Assembly: GCF_030272615.1 (NCBI RefSeq)
Contig: NC_081410.1
Span: forward strand, 190,855,619-190,919,618
DNA: 64,000 nucleotides
From: Cryptomeria japonica
Taxonomy: Eukaryota > Streptophyta > Pinopsida > Cupressales > Cupressaceae
Direction: 5' to 3'
The position numbers and the translations under genes are program-made. Positions 1 to 11,206 of this stretch are shown one piece after another; the stretch's first letter is position 1, and each line of letters opens with the position of its first letter. The notes beneath the pieces were generated by a model. It was not told the origin of the DNA. It did no database searches and saw nothing but the letters and a program-made list of their open reading frames with translations.

Positions 1-2
1 TA

Positions 3-281
3 GAAGGCTGCAATGATGCAAAGGCAATGTGGGATAAGCTCATATCAGTATATGGAGGAGATGAACATGTTCAAAGAGAAAAAGTAGATAGTCTAAGAGG
101 ACAACTTGAATCTATGAGGATGAATGAAGGTGAAAACATAACTTAGTACAGTACAAGACTAAAGGAGATTGTTAATCAAATCAAAGGAGCGGGTGGAACT
201 ATTGAAGAAAAAGATATAACAAGTAAGTTGTTAAGAACCCTTCTACCAGCTTATGCAATCTGAGTCTCTGCAATCAATGAA
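3..281 (+). pseudogene. copia A gag, N-terminal part (broken)
   Basis: Reading in the frame of the downstream polyprotein gives a gag-like stretch (AKAMWDKLI, then LRTLLPAY) typical of the UBN2/retrotransposon gag domain that forms the virus-like particle. Two in-frame stops interrupt it, TAG at 144-146 and TGA at 261-263. Each is one C-to-T change from a Gln or Arg codon, as deamination of methylated cytosine would give. The true start lies outside the window. Confidence 0.8.
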
Positions 282-2597
282 TTGAGGTCTATACCTAATA
301 TGCCAGTTTCTTTAGATGCTACTATTGGTAAGCTACATGCATTTGAGTTAAGTAATTTTGATAACAGTGGATCTTCGGTAAATAAAGTTGAATCTGCATT
401 TAGTTCTTTTCATCTTGATGAATCTAATGATTTCAATGAAAGAAAGTATAAGTACTCTGAAGGAGATCACAGTGGAGCAAGTGAAAGATTTCATAAGAAC
501 ATGGAGGCAATACACAAATTATATGAGGAAATCAGAAAGCAAGAAGAGTTTGAAGCACTATTAGCCAAAAGGTTACCGAGAGGCAGAGGTAAGTATAAAG
601 GAAAACTACCTTTGAAATGTTTCAATTGTGATAAAATAGGACATATGGCTTCTAACTATCCTGACAAAGATTCTACTGAAAAGAGAGATTACCGAGATGA
701 TAGACAGAAAAATAATCATTACAGAGGACACCGAGACTTCAGAAGAAGAGAAAGAAAGACATGCCTAATAGCTGATGAGGAATCCAACGATGATAAATCA
801 GATGAGACTGATACAGAGGAAGTAGTTTATGTGGCTATCAAGGATGGATCAAATGAAGAAAGGTATGAAGAAAAAACCCTAATATCTCACATAAACACTA
901 ATGATTCTTGGATTATAGATAGTGGATGCTCACATCATATGACAGGAGATAAACACAAGTTTGTTGTATTAGAAGATTATGATGGAGGCTATGTTAGATT
1001 TGGTAATGATGCACCATGTCTGGTGAGAGGTAAAGGATCTATAACAATTCTTGATAATGTAAGATGTAATGATGTTTATTGGGTTGAAGGTTTGAAATAC
1101 AATTTGTTGAGTGTAGCACAGCTAAACAACACAGGTTGCCGAATAGAATTTCAAAAGGGAATTGTCAAAGTTCATAACAAAAATGGAAAGTTAGTTGCTA
1201 CTGGGACACAAAAAAAAGGTAACACATTTCACCTTGACTCAACTCGGAATAAGTGTTTGCATGCAAAGTTAGATGATACCTGGTTATGGCATAAAAGGTT
1301 TTGTCATTTTAATTTTGATAATCTGATCAAAATAAGCAAGAAACACAGAGTAGGAGGTCTACCGAGTCTTGAAAAACCTGAGAATGCTATGTGTCGAGGA
1401 TGCCAGATGGGTAAGATGACAAGATCAAGCTTTACAAGTAAGTCTTACACTTCTAAAGGAATTTTAGATCTAGTGCACACTGATCTTTGTGGTCCTATGA
1501 AAGTTCAAAGTTATTATGGTGATAAATATTTCATATTATTTGTGGATGACTATTCAAGGATGATGTTAGTAATGTTTTTAAAAGAAAAATCTGAAGCTTT
1601 TCAAATGTTTAAATGGTACAAGGCAAGAGTTGAAAATGAAACAGGAAGACAACTGAAATGTCTTAGATCAGATAGAGGAGGAGAGTTCACATATGATGAG
1701 TTCAACTTATTTTGCAATGATCCTGGTATTAAAAGACAAGTCTCTGCACCGAGAACTCCACAGCAGAATGGGATAGCTAAGAGAAGAAACAGATCTATTG
1801 TGGATTGTGCTAGAACACTGATGATTGAAAAGAAGGTGCCACAAACATTTTGGAGAGAAGCAATAAGCACAGCAGTTTACACCTTGAACCGAGTTCAATT
1901 GAAGAAAGGTACTTTGAAGACACCATATGAAACCTGGTATGATAAGAAACCTAATGTAAGTTATTTTAAAATCTTTGGAAGTAGATGTTATGTTCATAAA
2001 GATGATAGAAATGGCAAATTTGATCAGAAAAGTGAAGGAACGTTTCTAGGTTATTCTTCTAGAAGCAAAGCATTTAAATGTCTGATCAAATCATCTAACA
2101 AAATAGTAGAAAGCGCAAATGTGAAAATTGATGAATTTGCAGAAAGAAATGATGAAGGAAATTCCAAGGAACCAAAAGACTATGATGAATTTGTCTATGT
2201 TCAACCGAGAAGTCCTACCGAGAAGACTGTTGAAGAAAATGAAGAGAATATCCAGTTACCGAGTGATGAAGAAAATCATACAGAACCTACCGAGCTTGTA
2301 TTAGCCAAGTATGTCAGAAGACATCATGCACCAAGTCAGATTATAGGAGATAAGGATGATCCAGTGATGACAAGGAACAAACTGAGACAGAACACATGTT
2401 TGATATCTGAATTTGAACCAAGAATAGTGAAAGATGCATTTAACAGTGAAGATTGGATAAATGCTATGACAGAAGAGATTGATCAAATCAAGAAGAATGA
2501 CACATGGACACTAATCCCAAGACCGAAGGACAAAAATGTAATCGGTACAAAGTGGATTTTCAAAAACAAGCTAAATGAAAAAGGAGAGGTCATTTGA
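264..2597 (+). pseudogene. copia A gag C-terminus, protease, integrase, start of RT
   Basis: This is an open stretch of about 775 codons. In order: a CCHC zinc knuckle near 618-660 whose last Cys is Tyr (CFNCDKIGHMASNY); the aspartic protease motif IIDSGCSHHM near 910; the GAG-pre-integrase HHCC-like segment near 1290-1420; the integrase core with HTD near 1480 and SDRGGE near 1669. The third catalytic residue is lost: at 1779-1781 the usual Glu of the NG-x-A-E-R motif is Lys (AAG for GAG). The RT domain begins near 2440 and stops at TGA 2595-2597. The usual start of this family is further upstream in gag, so no start is assigned here. Confidence 0.9.
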
Positions 2598-3068
2598 AAC
2601 AAAGCAAGACTAGTTTGCAAAGGTTATGCTCAAGAAGAAGGAATTGATTATGGTGAAACTTTTGCACCTATTGCTAGACTTGAAGGAGTAAGAACATTGT
2701 TGGCCTATGCTGCTTTCAAAAATTTCAAGATATATCAAATGGATGTCAAATCTGCATTTCTGAATGGAATATTAGAAGAAGAAGTTTTCATTGAACAACC
2801 TGAAGGATTTGTTGAAGACAAAAATAAAGATCAGGTATGTAAATTGAACAAAGCTTTATATGGTTTGAAACAAGCACCAAGAGCATGGTATGAAAGATTG
2901 CACTCTTATTTGATTAAGATTGGTTTTATAAGGACAGGTGAGAACAACAACATGTACATGAAGAATGATGAAAATGGAATATTGATCTCAGCCATATTTG
3001 TTGATGATATTATATTTTGTGGAAATGACTCTTTATGCAAGAACTTTGGAAATGAAATGAGCAAATAA
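2598..3068 (+). pseudogene. copia A reverse transcriptase, middle part
   Basis: This continues the same frame after the stop at 2595. It holds the RT fingers and palm: [11 protein letters not shown], the strongly copia-specific [10 protein letters not shown] and [14 protein letters not shown], and the catalytic FVDD (a Phe variant of YVDD) near 3000. It ends at TAA 3066-3068, and the next open stretch follows in the same frame. The stop sits where this lineage has Gln, so a single transition explains it. Confidence 0.9.
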
Positions 3069-3950
3069 TTTGAGATGTCATTAATCGGTGAGATAAAGTA
3101 TTTTATAGGTTTACAGATATTGCAAATGAAAAATGAAATTTTCATTACTCAATCCAAGTACATAAAGGAAATCTTGAAGAAATTTGGAATGGAGGATTCA
3201 AAACCAGTAAGTACTCCTATGTCTACCAACTGCAAATTATCAAAGAATGATGAATCTGCATCTATTGATGAGACACTTTACCAATCCATGATTGGAAAGC
3301 TACAATATGTTGTTCACAGCAGACCAAATATAGCACATGCAGTAGGTATAGTTGCAAGATTCTCTGCAAATCCTAAGGAAACACACATGACAACAATCAA
3401 AAGAATTTTTAGATACTTGAAAGGAACAGAGGATTATGGCTTAGTATATCAAAAAGGAAATGATTTTGATTTAAAATTTTATACTGATGCTGACTGGGCA
3501 AGCAACATTGATGACAGAAAAAGCACAAGTGGAGGAGCTTTCTTTTTAGGAGAAAGACTAGTGAGTTGGCTTAGCAAGAAAAAAGGATGTGTTTCACAGT
3601 CAACAGTAGAAGCTGAATACGTTGTTGCAGCATTGAATTGTACCAACATTGCATGGATCAAACAACTGTTGGAAGGTATAAATGAGAAAGTTACCGACCC
3701 AGTAACTATATTCTGTGACAATACTAATGCCATTAATATTTCAAAGAATCAAGTTATGCACTATAAGACAAAGCACATATCTATCAAATATCATTATCTT
3801 AGAGAAGAAGCTCAAGAGAAGAAAGTGGTATTGGAGTATGTTAGCACAAAGGAACAAATAGAAGATATCTTCACCAAACCACTACCGAGGGACACTTTTG
3901 AATATCTCAGAAGTAAGTTAGGGGTCCTACCCCTAACTTCTACTCACTGA
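3069..3950 (+). pseudogene. copia A RT C-terminus and RNase H
   Basis: RT thumb and connection (GEIKYFIGLQI, then STPMSTNCKLS, then YQSMIGKLQYVVHSRPNIA) are followed by RNase H with YTDADWASNIDDRKSTSGG near 3480, the VEAEY glutamate near 3610 and the FCDNTNAI aspartate near 3715. The end (FTKPLPRDTFEYLRSKLGV) is the usual copia polyprotein C-terminus, so the reading frame ends naturally at 3950. The catalytic residues look intact, and this part is decayed only by its separation from the rest. Confidence 0.92.
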
Positions 3951-4406
3951 TCGAGTTCGGTGAAAGCATCAATCCGATGACTCTAATGAATATCTTTTGG
4001 GAGTTGATGTTGATTTTTACACTTTAGGATGTTTTCTAAAAGTGTACAAGAAATATTACAGGGAACAGGAATTGAGGATAAATGCTCTGACCGAGACTTA
4101 GTTGATACACAACAACAGGAAATAACTTTTTACATAAAGTAATTATGTTTTAGTTCTTTACTTTTTGGCATTGTTGTCAAAGGGGGAGAAGACTACTATA
4201 AAGGGGAAAAGACTAATATAGAGGAAGAAGACCTATCAGGGGAGAAGACTAAAAGAAAACTGAGTAGACTACAGATTGGAAAGACGACTAAAAATAGGAG
4301 AAGTCTAATGTATGGGGGAGAGCATTTCAGCATTTCAGAATCACGGCAATCTAAATCTTTTAAGGTCAAATCAATTGGTTTTTCCATCAATGCCAAAGGG
4401 GGAGAT
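3951..4406 (+). other. copia A 3' untranslated region with polypurine tract
   Basis: This is non-coding sequence between the polyprotein stop and the LTR. 4177-4320 is a degenerate array of purine-rich units built on GGGGAGAAGACTA. The last one (about 4394-4406, CCAAAGGGGGAGAT) directly precedes the LTR and is the polypurine tract that primes plus-strand synthesis. The preceding CATCAATGCCAAAG resembles the word seen at LTR starts elsewhere in this window. Confidence 0.8.
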
Positions 4407-4783
4407 TGTTGGAAATATTGCATTATAACAAACAATGAAAGATTGTTGGCATTTCATAAGGATATTGAGAAGGTTGTTCATGATTATGGATATAACTGAT
4501 CAAAGATGTTTACTGTCTTGATATTATTATTTTGTCATTGATGTTAAGAAATTGATTTTCTAATTCAGTATGATGTTGCCATATCTTGAGAAGTATGATA
4601 TGAAGATTATAAAGATGTCGGTAAAAGACACAGGAAAGAATATAATAACTAAAGGATGAATAAGGTATTCAATGGGCAACTAGTACCGAGTCAGACAATG
4701 ATGAGATCATGATGTTTAGATTGTTTTAACATCATACATATGTTGTAAAATGTAAAAGTTAATACTATACTATGTTATCAAGC

Positions 4784-4829
4784 AAGGAACCTAGTCGGTA
4801 AACCCTAAGGAACCTAGTCGGTAAACCCT
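4784..4829 (+). repeat. perfect 23 bp tandem duplication with telobox
   Basis: Two identical 23 bp units lie head to tail (4784-4806, 4807-4829). Each contains CTAGTCGG followed by AAACCCTAA, the plant telobox word. The pair is in U3, upstream of the LTR TATA box. Confidence 0.9.
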
Positions 4830-5234
4830 AAGGTTATCGCTATCAGTTAATGAAGGCAGAATGTCTACCAAGTGAAGTTTAGTATTCACCTAGTTGTTAC
4901 CAAGTTGTAACCGAACTATAACAGAATGCATTAAATGTCTACATGCGTTATTTAATGAAGGAAGCTAATGAGCTGGAACTGATCAATGATTGATGAGCCG
5001 TGAATGAAATTTGTTAACGAATCTAAGGCAATGAAAAGTTGGCATGAAGATCTACAGCTCAGATTGAACCGCAATACCCTGGCACAAGTTCCAAGACTAA
5101 TATGCAAGTTCCAAGATGGGGTAAAACATTTTCAGATCGAAAGATGCATTGAACCTGGACAAGATTAAAGATCTGATGGTTATGATTGATCATGGGAAAT
5201 GTGATCAAGGAGATTAAGTGGTTACCTAATTGTT

Positions 5235-5243
5235 TATAAATAG
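5235..5243 (+). promoter_or_regulatory. TATA box of LTR A
   Basis: TATAAATAG sits about 830 bp into the LTR, where the U3/R border is expected. Transcription would start roughly 30 bp downstream. This is a prediction from the motif and its position only. Confidence 0.55.
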
Positions 5244-5888
5244 GAAACTATTGATAAACAATGTATGCAAGCAAGTGTATGCACAAGGATGCTACATAGT
5301 GATTACCGAGCACAGAAGCTTGAAGACCTGTTTGAATAACAGAGTATAGAAGCCCAGCAGATAGACAAGATTAGCTCTATGTCTAGATTATATTGAACAA
5401 ATAAGAATATTCTTTAGCATTTTAGATGTGAAGTTGCAGATAGATTTTATTACTGTTATTTTGTGAAAGTGATAGAAAATCTCTTAACCGAGTGGACTTA
5501 ACAGTATTATTTGTAAAACCCTCTAGCAAGGTGACATTCTGATTGAGTGTTTGAAATCCTTTAACAAGGTCACTTCTAACAAGGTGAAGATCCTAACAGA
5601 TCTGAGGGAAATCCCTTAACCGGGTCACATCTAGCAATGTGTTTGTAATCTTTAACAGGATTTGCTTTTAACCAAGCATACTCTAGAAGAGTATATTTCT
5701 TAGTGGGTTTGAAATCCCATAATGGTTTTTCCCTATTTGGGTTTCCACGTTAAATCTGGTGTTATGAGGTTTATGATGTTCATATGCTTTTGAGTTTGCA
5801 TGTTTAACAGTTTTGGTTATATTACTGAAATATATGTTACTGAGGTTGAATTTGATGTTTTTATGGAAGATTAAGTTTGTATGATTCA

Positions 5889-5900
5889 CCCCCCCCCCCC
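5889..5900 (+). repeat. poly-C tract near LTR end
   Basis: Twelve C in a row follow TGATTCA, and CTCTCA follows shortly after. The same arrangement recurs near the end of LTR G (37634-37649) and, as G runs on the other strand, at 41970-41990. Confidence 0.85.
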
Positions 5901-5937
5901 ACCTCTCATCTTGTTGGCTATTGGATCTGTACTTATA

Positions 5938-8900
5938 TTAAGTATCAGAACTATTAGTTTCTACCATGTATCTCTGTGATAATCATGCAATGAAGGAATG
6001 ACCATGCATTCATGGCTCTTCATGAACTGTCAAAATCGTATGCCTCCATGAATCATTATGGCCTTTGATCTTCATAAACCTTCTTATATATGATTGAAAA
6101 TATTTACTACTAAAGTAGAATAATCATAAGGACTGCAAATTTTTATTTGAAGACTATTCTTTTACCGCCCTCACTGTTTGATGTGTACTAGCTACTCATA
6201 AGGACTGTCTTATTTTGCTTTTGAGGTTCCTTTTGCTTTTGATGAAGATTACTATTATAGACTCTGTCAAAAATGTTCCTTCATATGCCCTATTTTTTTT
6301 GTATTTTTAGCTTATTATCTTAATTGTGACAGTGATTTCTATTTTTAATAATTGTCAATGGCTTGGTCATTGACTATGGCTTGAATGCTAATGAGTTCTC
6401 TAAAGCTTGATTTGTAGTTGTATCTATTATGAATACCCTACCTATTTCAACCTGTGTTTGGATTTGGTATCCATGGTGGTCTCTCTTATGCTATTATTGG
6501 GATTTGATGACATCTTTATTATAAGACCTCATTGATATTAGTTGGGGACATGATTGGAATATTCATAGACTATAGGGCTTCTATTTTTTAGTGACTGATA
6601 TGAGAATTCTCAGATATTGTTGTAGCTACACATGCACTTGCTATGTATTCACTGTTACTCTTTTCTATTGAATTTAACAGTTTGTCTTTTAACATTGTGA
6701 TTACCTTTGACTACTTTTGTTAAAACTGTGAGTCCAAAATCATTGTATTTTATCCTTGAATTCTTTTAAAAGGTTGTTAAAGATGTTCGTTGTATTTTGG
6801 TCTTCATGAATACACCTGTGATATGTTTCTTTTGTTCAAATTTTGTAAAAGGTCTGATGCTTATTGTCTTAATGACCAAAGGCTTGTAGATGCTACCTTT
6901 AACTGTAACTGTGTTGGATTTGTTGATCATATCATTAATACACTATGCTAAACTGTCTCTTCTACCATAATTGACTGTCAAAGCTCACTGTTCTTTGAGG
7001 ATTAACTATGACTGTGATGGTGATTTTGTTGTAGCAATTTTTGGCAACCTTAAATGTTACACCATTTCATGACTTTCAAAATGGCATGGAATGTCTTCTT
7101 GAAGATGACTGTCCTTGTGGCAATGGAGCTTCAAAACTTTTTTACTATTGTTGTGAGTTACCATTGATAGGGACCTAGGCCTTTATGACTGCATTATTGG
7201 ATAGTTTGAATGCATTGTACTTGCTTGTGACAGTTCATTGGACCTTTTCACGGGGATCCATGAACTGTTCTGTAACTGTCCCTTGACTGTCACCAATGAT
7301 TGGTGACTATTTTATTATCATGGTGTAAGGCTATGATAATGATCAATAGGGTATTAGCTCCATTATTTCCCTGTATGACTATCATGAGCCTGATTCAAGA
7401 CTAACTTCCTTGGTTCCTGTGTCTTTTCTTTTATGTCTCAAGTCTATATAGAAGTCTTGTCACCATTTGATACTCAACCTTGAGTCCTTTATATGCCTTG
7501 GTTGTGCTCTTCTAGCTATCTAGGATTGTTGAGAGGTTTCTTGAAAGGTTGTACTTTATGATTTTTACTTTGCACTCCATAACAATCATTCTCGGTGTTA
7601 TGCATTGTGTCATGTAGGATCTTTAGGACTGCACCTTTCTTTACTCATTGCTTTGATAGTAATATCATTGTTTGATGCACATGATTGTCCTTTTTTTATT
7701 GTGATCTTTGTGGTTGTGCATTTATGGTAACTATTCATTGCTCACTGTCAGATTGTATTGGTTGTCTGCATCCTATCAATGGTGCTTGAACTCAACTCTC
7801 TGTTGATGCATGATACAAAGACCCAAAGAGCATCATCGTATGATATTCTTATGACTTCTTATGGTATTGTGGATGTGTATTATGACAATGATGACTTCAT
7901 TTTCTTACTTTTCTTCATGGAATAAAATAGAGATGAACCTATTGATGAAGGCAATACTGTTCCTTTTCATGACTGCTTACTGCCTGCTGATGTTCTGAAT
8001 GATGTACTGACTATCTCTAGCTACTTATAAGGATGATACACCTACTCACTATGCACTCTTCTTGTGCTCTTTGACTTGGCATGATGTTGTTCATTAAAGG
8101 TAATTATCCTCAAAGACCTTTATATCTTTTAAATCCTCCATGATTTGTGTCTTAGAGCTCTGTATACTTGCCATTATTCATATGATTGATTTAGTCATCT
8201 GTTAATCATAGAACACAGTTTATTCATTTTTCTATGTGTTGTCATTGGATGACAGTTCAAACTGTCATTGAGTGTCAATATATGGGACCATAGATACAGT
8301 TGTGTCTCATGTTTGATAGTTCATTAGTGTCACCTTGTGAGTGATTACTAGTATGTTGAGCTCAACCCTTGTGGGAGCCCATTTTAACCCACATACTTGA
8401 TACTTATGAGATGGAAACCTGTTTTATACCTGCACAGTGAACAAACAAGTTATAAAAACAAGAAGCTCATGAAGCTTCTGATGATTTGACACTCTGATCA
8501 CTGACTCTCTTGTTGTTTTGTTATGATTCTTTCCATCTGTGGTCTGATATACATGTGTATGAGTAGATTAGTTAAAGAAACTGAGATCTCGAGCTCTAGC
8601 ATGCCTGTCCTTCACCTCTTGTAGGCACTCTAGGAGCGTTAGGAGCATGAAGATACAAGATGCAACTTGATCACATTAACAGTTCGTCATTGAAAGGCAA
8701 TGACATATCCCCTTTTCTCTCTCTTTTATTTGTATATATGTCTATCATTCTATTTACTATACATTCTTAGTCATACCCACGTCTTGTGTGGGTCCTTACA
8801 CATTTATGTAAATTAAAAGTTTCTCTCATATGCAATTTTTAAAAGTACATGATTGAAATACATTGCATTTTGAAAACAAATCTTCATTTGTACATTCAAA

Positions 8901-9089
8901 TCTGATAAATGATGAAGTATAAAGAAATTTTTTTGTGTACCTTTCTTTCATTTAATGTGTAAGGCCGGTCATAGGCCTATCAAATTTTTATGATTCAAAA
9001 TTTAGATAACAGTACAAGAGATAGTTTGAAATTTTTTCACTTTGTTGTAGTCCTAATGGGAACAAGATAAGGAGACTAAAAATTTCTTC
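5938..9089. other. unassigned non-coding region between copia A and Tat remnant
   Basis: About 3.15 kb without any convincing reading frame on either strand. The first bases look like a decayed initiator-Met primer-binding site (AGTATCAGAACT). The words ACTGTC, GACTGT and GACAGT are scattered unusually often from about 6020 to 8340. No polypurine tract, repeat pair or protein motif was found. It may be the leader of a non-autonomous derivative behind LTR A, or the 5' part of the Tat element whose RT starts at 9090; neither is shown. Confidence 0.5.
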
Positions 9090-9509
9090 ATGACAAGACA
9101 TGTCAACTTTTCTTGGTCCTATGTAAACATGCAAGGATTAGATCCTAGACTAGTCCTTCATCATTTACCTCCTTATCCAAGGGCAAAACCTGTAAAGAAA
9201 AAGTTGAGAAAAATGCATCCACATATTACCTTATTGGTCAAAGTGGAACTAAAAAAGTTATTAGATGTTAGTTTTATCCAACCTATTGATTATGCCAAAT
9301 GGATCTCCAATCTTGTCCTAGTCACCAAGCCCATTGGGGGAATCATAATTGACACAAAATTTAGAGATATAAACAAAGCATGTCTGAAGGACAACTTCCC
9401 TTTACCCAACATAGATATGATTGTTGATCTCACAAAAGGGTATGAGATGCCACTTATGGATGGATTTTATGGCTACAAAGAAATTAGAATTGCTCGAGGA
9501 TTAACATAA
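9090..9509 (+). pseudogene. Tat-like reverse transcriptase, N-terminal part
   Basis: About 140 codons match the plant Tat/Athila RT fingers: FSWSYVNMQGLDP, then PRAKPVKKKLRKMHP, VSFIQPIDYAKWISN, FRDINKACLKDNFPLPNIDM and MDGFYGYKEIRIA. The expected two-residue SL before MDGF is partly lost (PLMDG). The usual upstream gag and protease are not visible. It ends at a stop at 9507 and continues in shifted frames. Confidence 0.85.
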
Positions 9510-10430
9510 AACAAATCTTACACGTCCTTAGGGTACATATTGTTGGAATGTCATGCCTTTTGGTTTTAAGAATGTCAAGGTAACCTATTGGAGGGCCATG
9601 AATAAAAAATTTCATGATATGATGCACACTTTGATGGAAGATTATGTCGATAATGTCCTTGCCAAATCAATCTCACAAGAGAATCATCTAGACATTTTAG
9701 CAATGTCTTTCACATATTAGAACATTATAAAGTCAGACTCAATCTTAAGAAATGTGTCTTTGGAGTAGCTTTGGGAAAAATCCTTAGGTTCATTATCTCT
9801 CATAGAGGAATTGAGGTAGATCCAACAGAAGTGAAAAAAATTATTGATATGGATCCATATTTAAATTTGAATCAACTTTTTAGTCTTTAGGGAAAGATAC
9901 AATCCATCCATAGATTCATTGCACAATTAGGAAACAAATGTCACCCTTTTCAACACCTGCTTGATAAGGGTGTGCCATTCAGATGGACTGAAAAATGTCA
10001 ACAATCTTTTCAACAGCTTAAGGATTATTGCATGCTTGATCACTAGTGCTAATGCCACCCACACAAGGAAAACTATTAATTCTCTATATATCAACTACAA
10101 CATCAACAACTAGGGGCTCTCGTTGCACAAAATAATGAAGGGAAAGAAAGGGCCATATAATATATCAGTCACACATTAGTAAGGTATGCACTCAATTATA
10201 CACCTATTGAACATGAATTTCTAACAGTTGTCTTTAACCCCCAAAATATACATTGTTAATGCTAAATCACTAGACCAAGCTCATAACAAAGATAGATCCC
10301 CTTAAATATTTTCTCAACAAAATGGCTCTCAAGGGAAGGCTAAAAAAGTAGGTAATGATACTAAGTGAATTTGATATACATTATGTTGATCGAAAGACAA
10401 TCAAATGAAAAGTGTTTTTTGATCAAATAG
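9510..10430 (+). pseudogene. Tat-like RT C-terminus and first RNase H (frameshifted)
   Basis: Fragments in different frames can be followed: an RT palm end (VRLNLKKCVFGV near 9730), a connection (GIEVDPTEVKKIIDM near 9810; IHRFIAQLGNKCHPF near 9910), then LGALVAQNNEGKERA near 10110 and RYALNYTPIEHEF near 10180, which is the start of RNase H. The catalytic xxDD segment is too decayed to identify. Several stops and at least two frameshifts lie within it. Confidence 0.75.
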
Positions 10431-10439
10431 CAGATGCTC

Positions 10440-11206
10440 CTATGGTAGTATATCATCCACTTGTATTAGACTTTCCAGATGCAATAGTATTCACAATGAC
10501 TACATACACAAAATGAAAATTATAATTTGATGGATCTTATATCGAACATGGTTCAGAGAAGTAGTCCTTTTTACCACACCTTAATGGGATGCTATTCCAA
10601 AATCTTATAGAGAAGGTTTCTCTTGTACAAACAACATTGCATAATATGAAGCTCTCATCATAGGTCTTAGAATAGTTGTAAAGTGGAAGATCAAAAACCT
10701 TCATGCCTATGGTGATTCATAGTCCATTGTTTGATAAGTCAATGATGACTATATGATAAAGGAAAAACACAATGCCCTACAATTAGATGGTTGATGAATT
10801 CAAAAAGTATTTTAATTACACTGTATTTGAGCATATTACAATAGTACATGATAAAGTAGTTGATGCCATGGCAACAATTGGATCTTTACTTGACATGCTC
10901 GATAATGTATCATAGTATATTCTTGGTAAAACAACTATTGATCCCTACTTTCAAAATTACAAGTCTAAGATCATGTACAAAATTGTTGGTCTCAATTTGC
11001 TCTGGTATAAAGACATATATGCTTATCTCCATGAACAAAACCCTTCCTCGGGCTTGTCAAGAAACCAACAGAAAACCTTTATTCACCAAGTCTTTCAATA
11101 TGTTATCATTAATGATACCCTATATCGACAAAGTCTAGATAGAACCCTTCTAACATGTCTTGACTCAGATGTAGCACATGAATTTATGAGAAGTACACGA
11201 TGGTAA
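10440..11206 (+). pseudogene. Tat-like second RNase H region and linker to integrase
   Basis: Shifted-frame fragments resemble the extra RNase H of plant Tat elements: FDGSYIEHGS near 10530, then VDEFKKYFNYTVFEHI and VDAMATIGSLLDM near 10790-10895. The linker (YKDIYAYLHEQ, then NDTLYRQSLDRTLLTCL near 11115) leads to the integrase zinc finger. Stops break it at many points. Only the general identity is secure; the exact domain borders are inferred. Confidence 0.7.

Larger units (their letters stand above)
1..5937 (+). mobile_element. Ty1/copia retrotransposon A, 5' end outside window
   Basis: The order gag, protease, integrase, RT, RNase H is visible in one frame, which defines Ty1/copia. A polypurine tract and an LTR beginning TGTTGGAAATATTG follow. 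The 5' LTR and gag start lie left of the window. Four in-frame stops (144, 261, 2595, 3066) disable it, but the frame is otherwise kept with no frameshift seen, so it is only moderately old. It resembles copia B in this window (shared words around the RT catalytic site and zinc knuckle), so the two probably belong to one lineage. Confidence 0.93.
4407..5937 (+). repeat. LTR of copia A (3' LTR)
   Basis: It starts TGTTGGAAAT right after the polypurine tract. U3 carries the near-palindromic TTGTCATTGATGTTAA (about 4532) and a TATA box. R/U5 holds the GGTTTTTCCCTATTTGGGTTT box (about 5725) and a poly-C tract (5889-5900) before CTCTCA, both typical of plant copia LTR ends. The right end is inferred: a degenerate primer-binding-site-like word, AGTATCAGAACT, starts near 5939. 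That would normally follow a 5' LTR, so the LTR may serve two elements in tandem. Confidence 0.75.

Noticed and set aside
1601-1997. Minus-strand frames opposite copia A integrase
   Set aside because: Antisense shadows of the pol frame.
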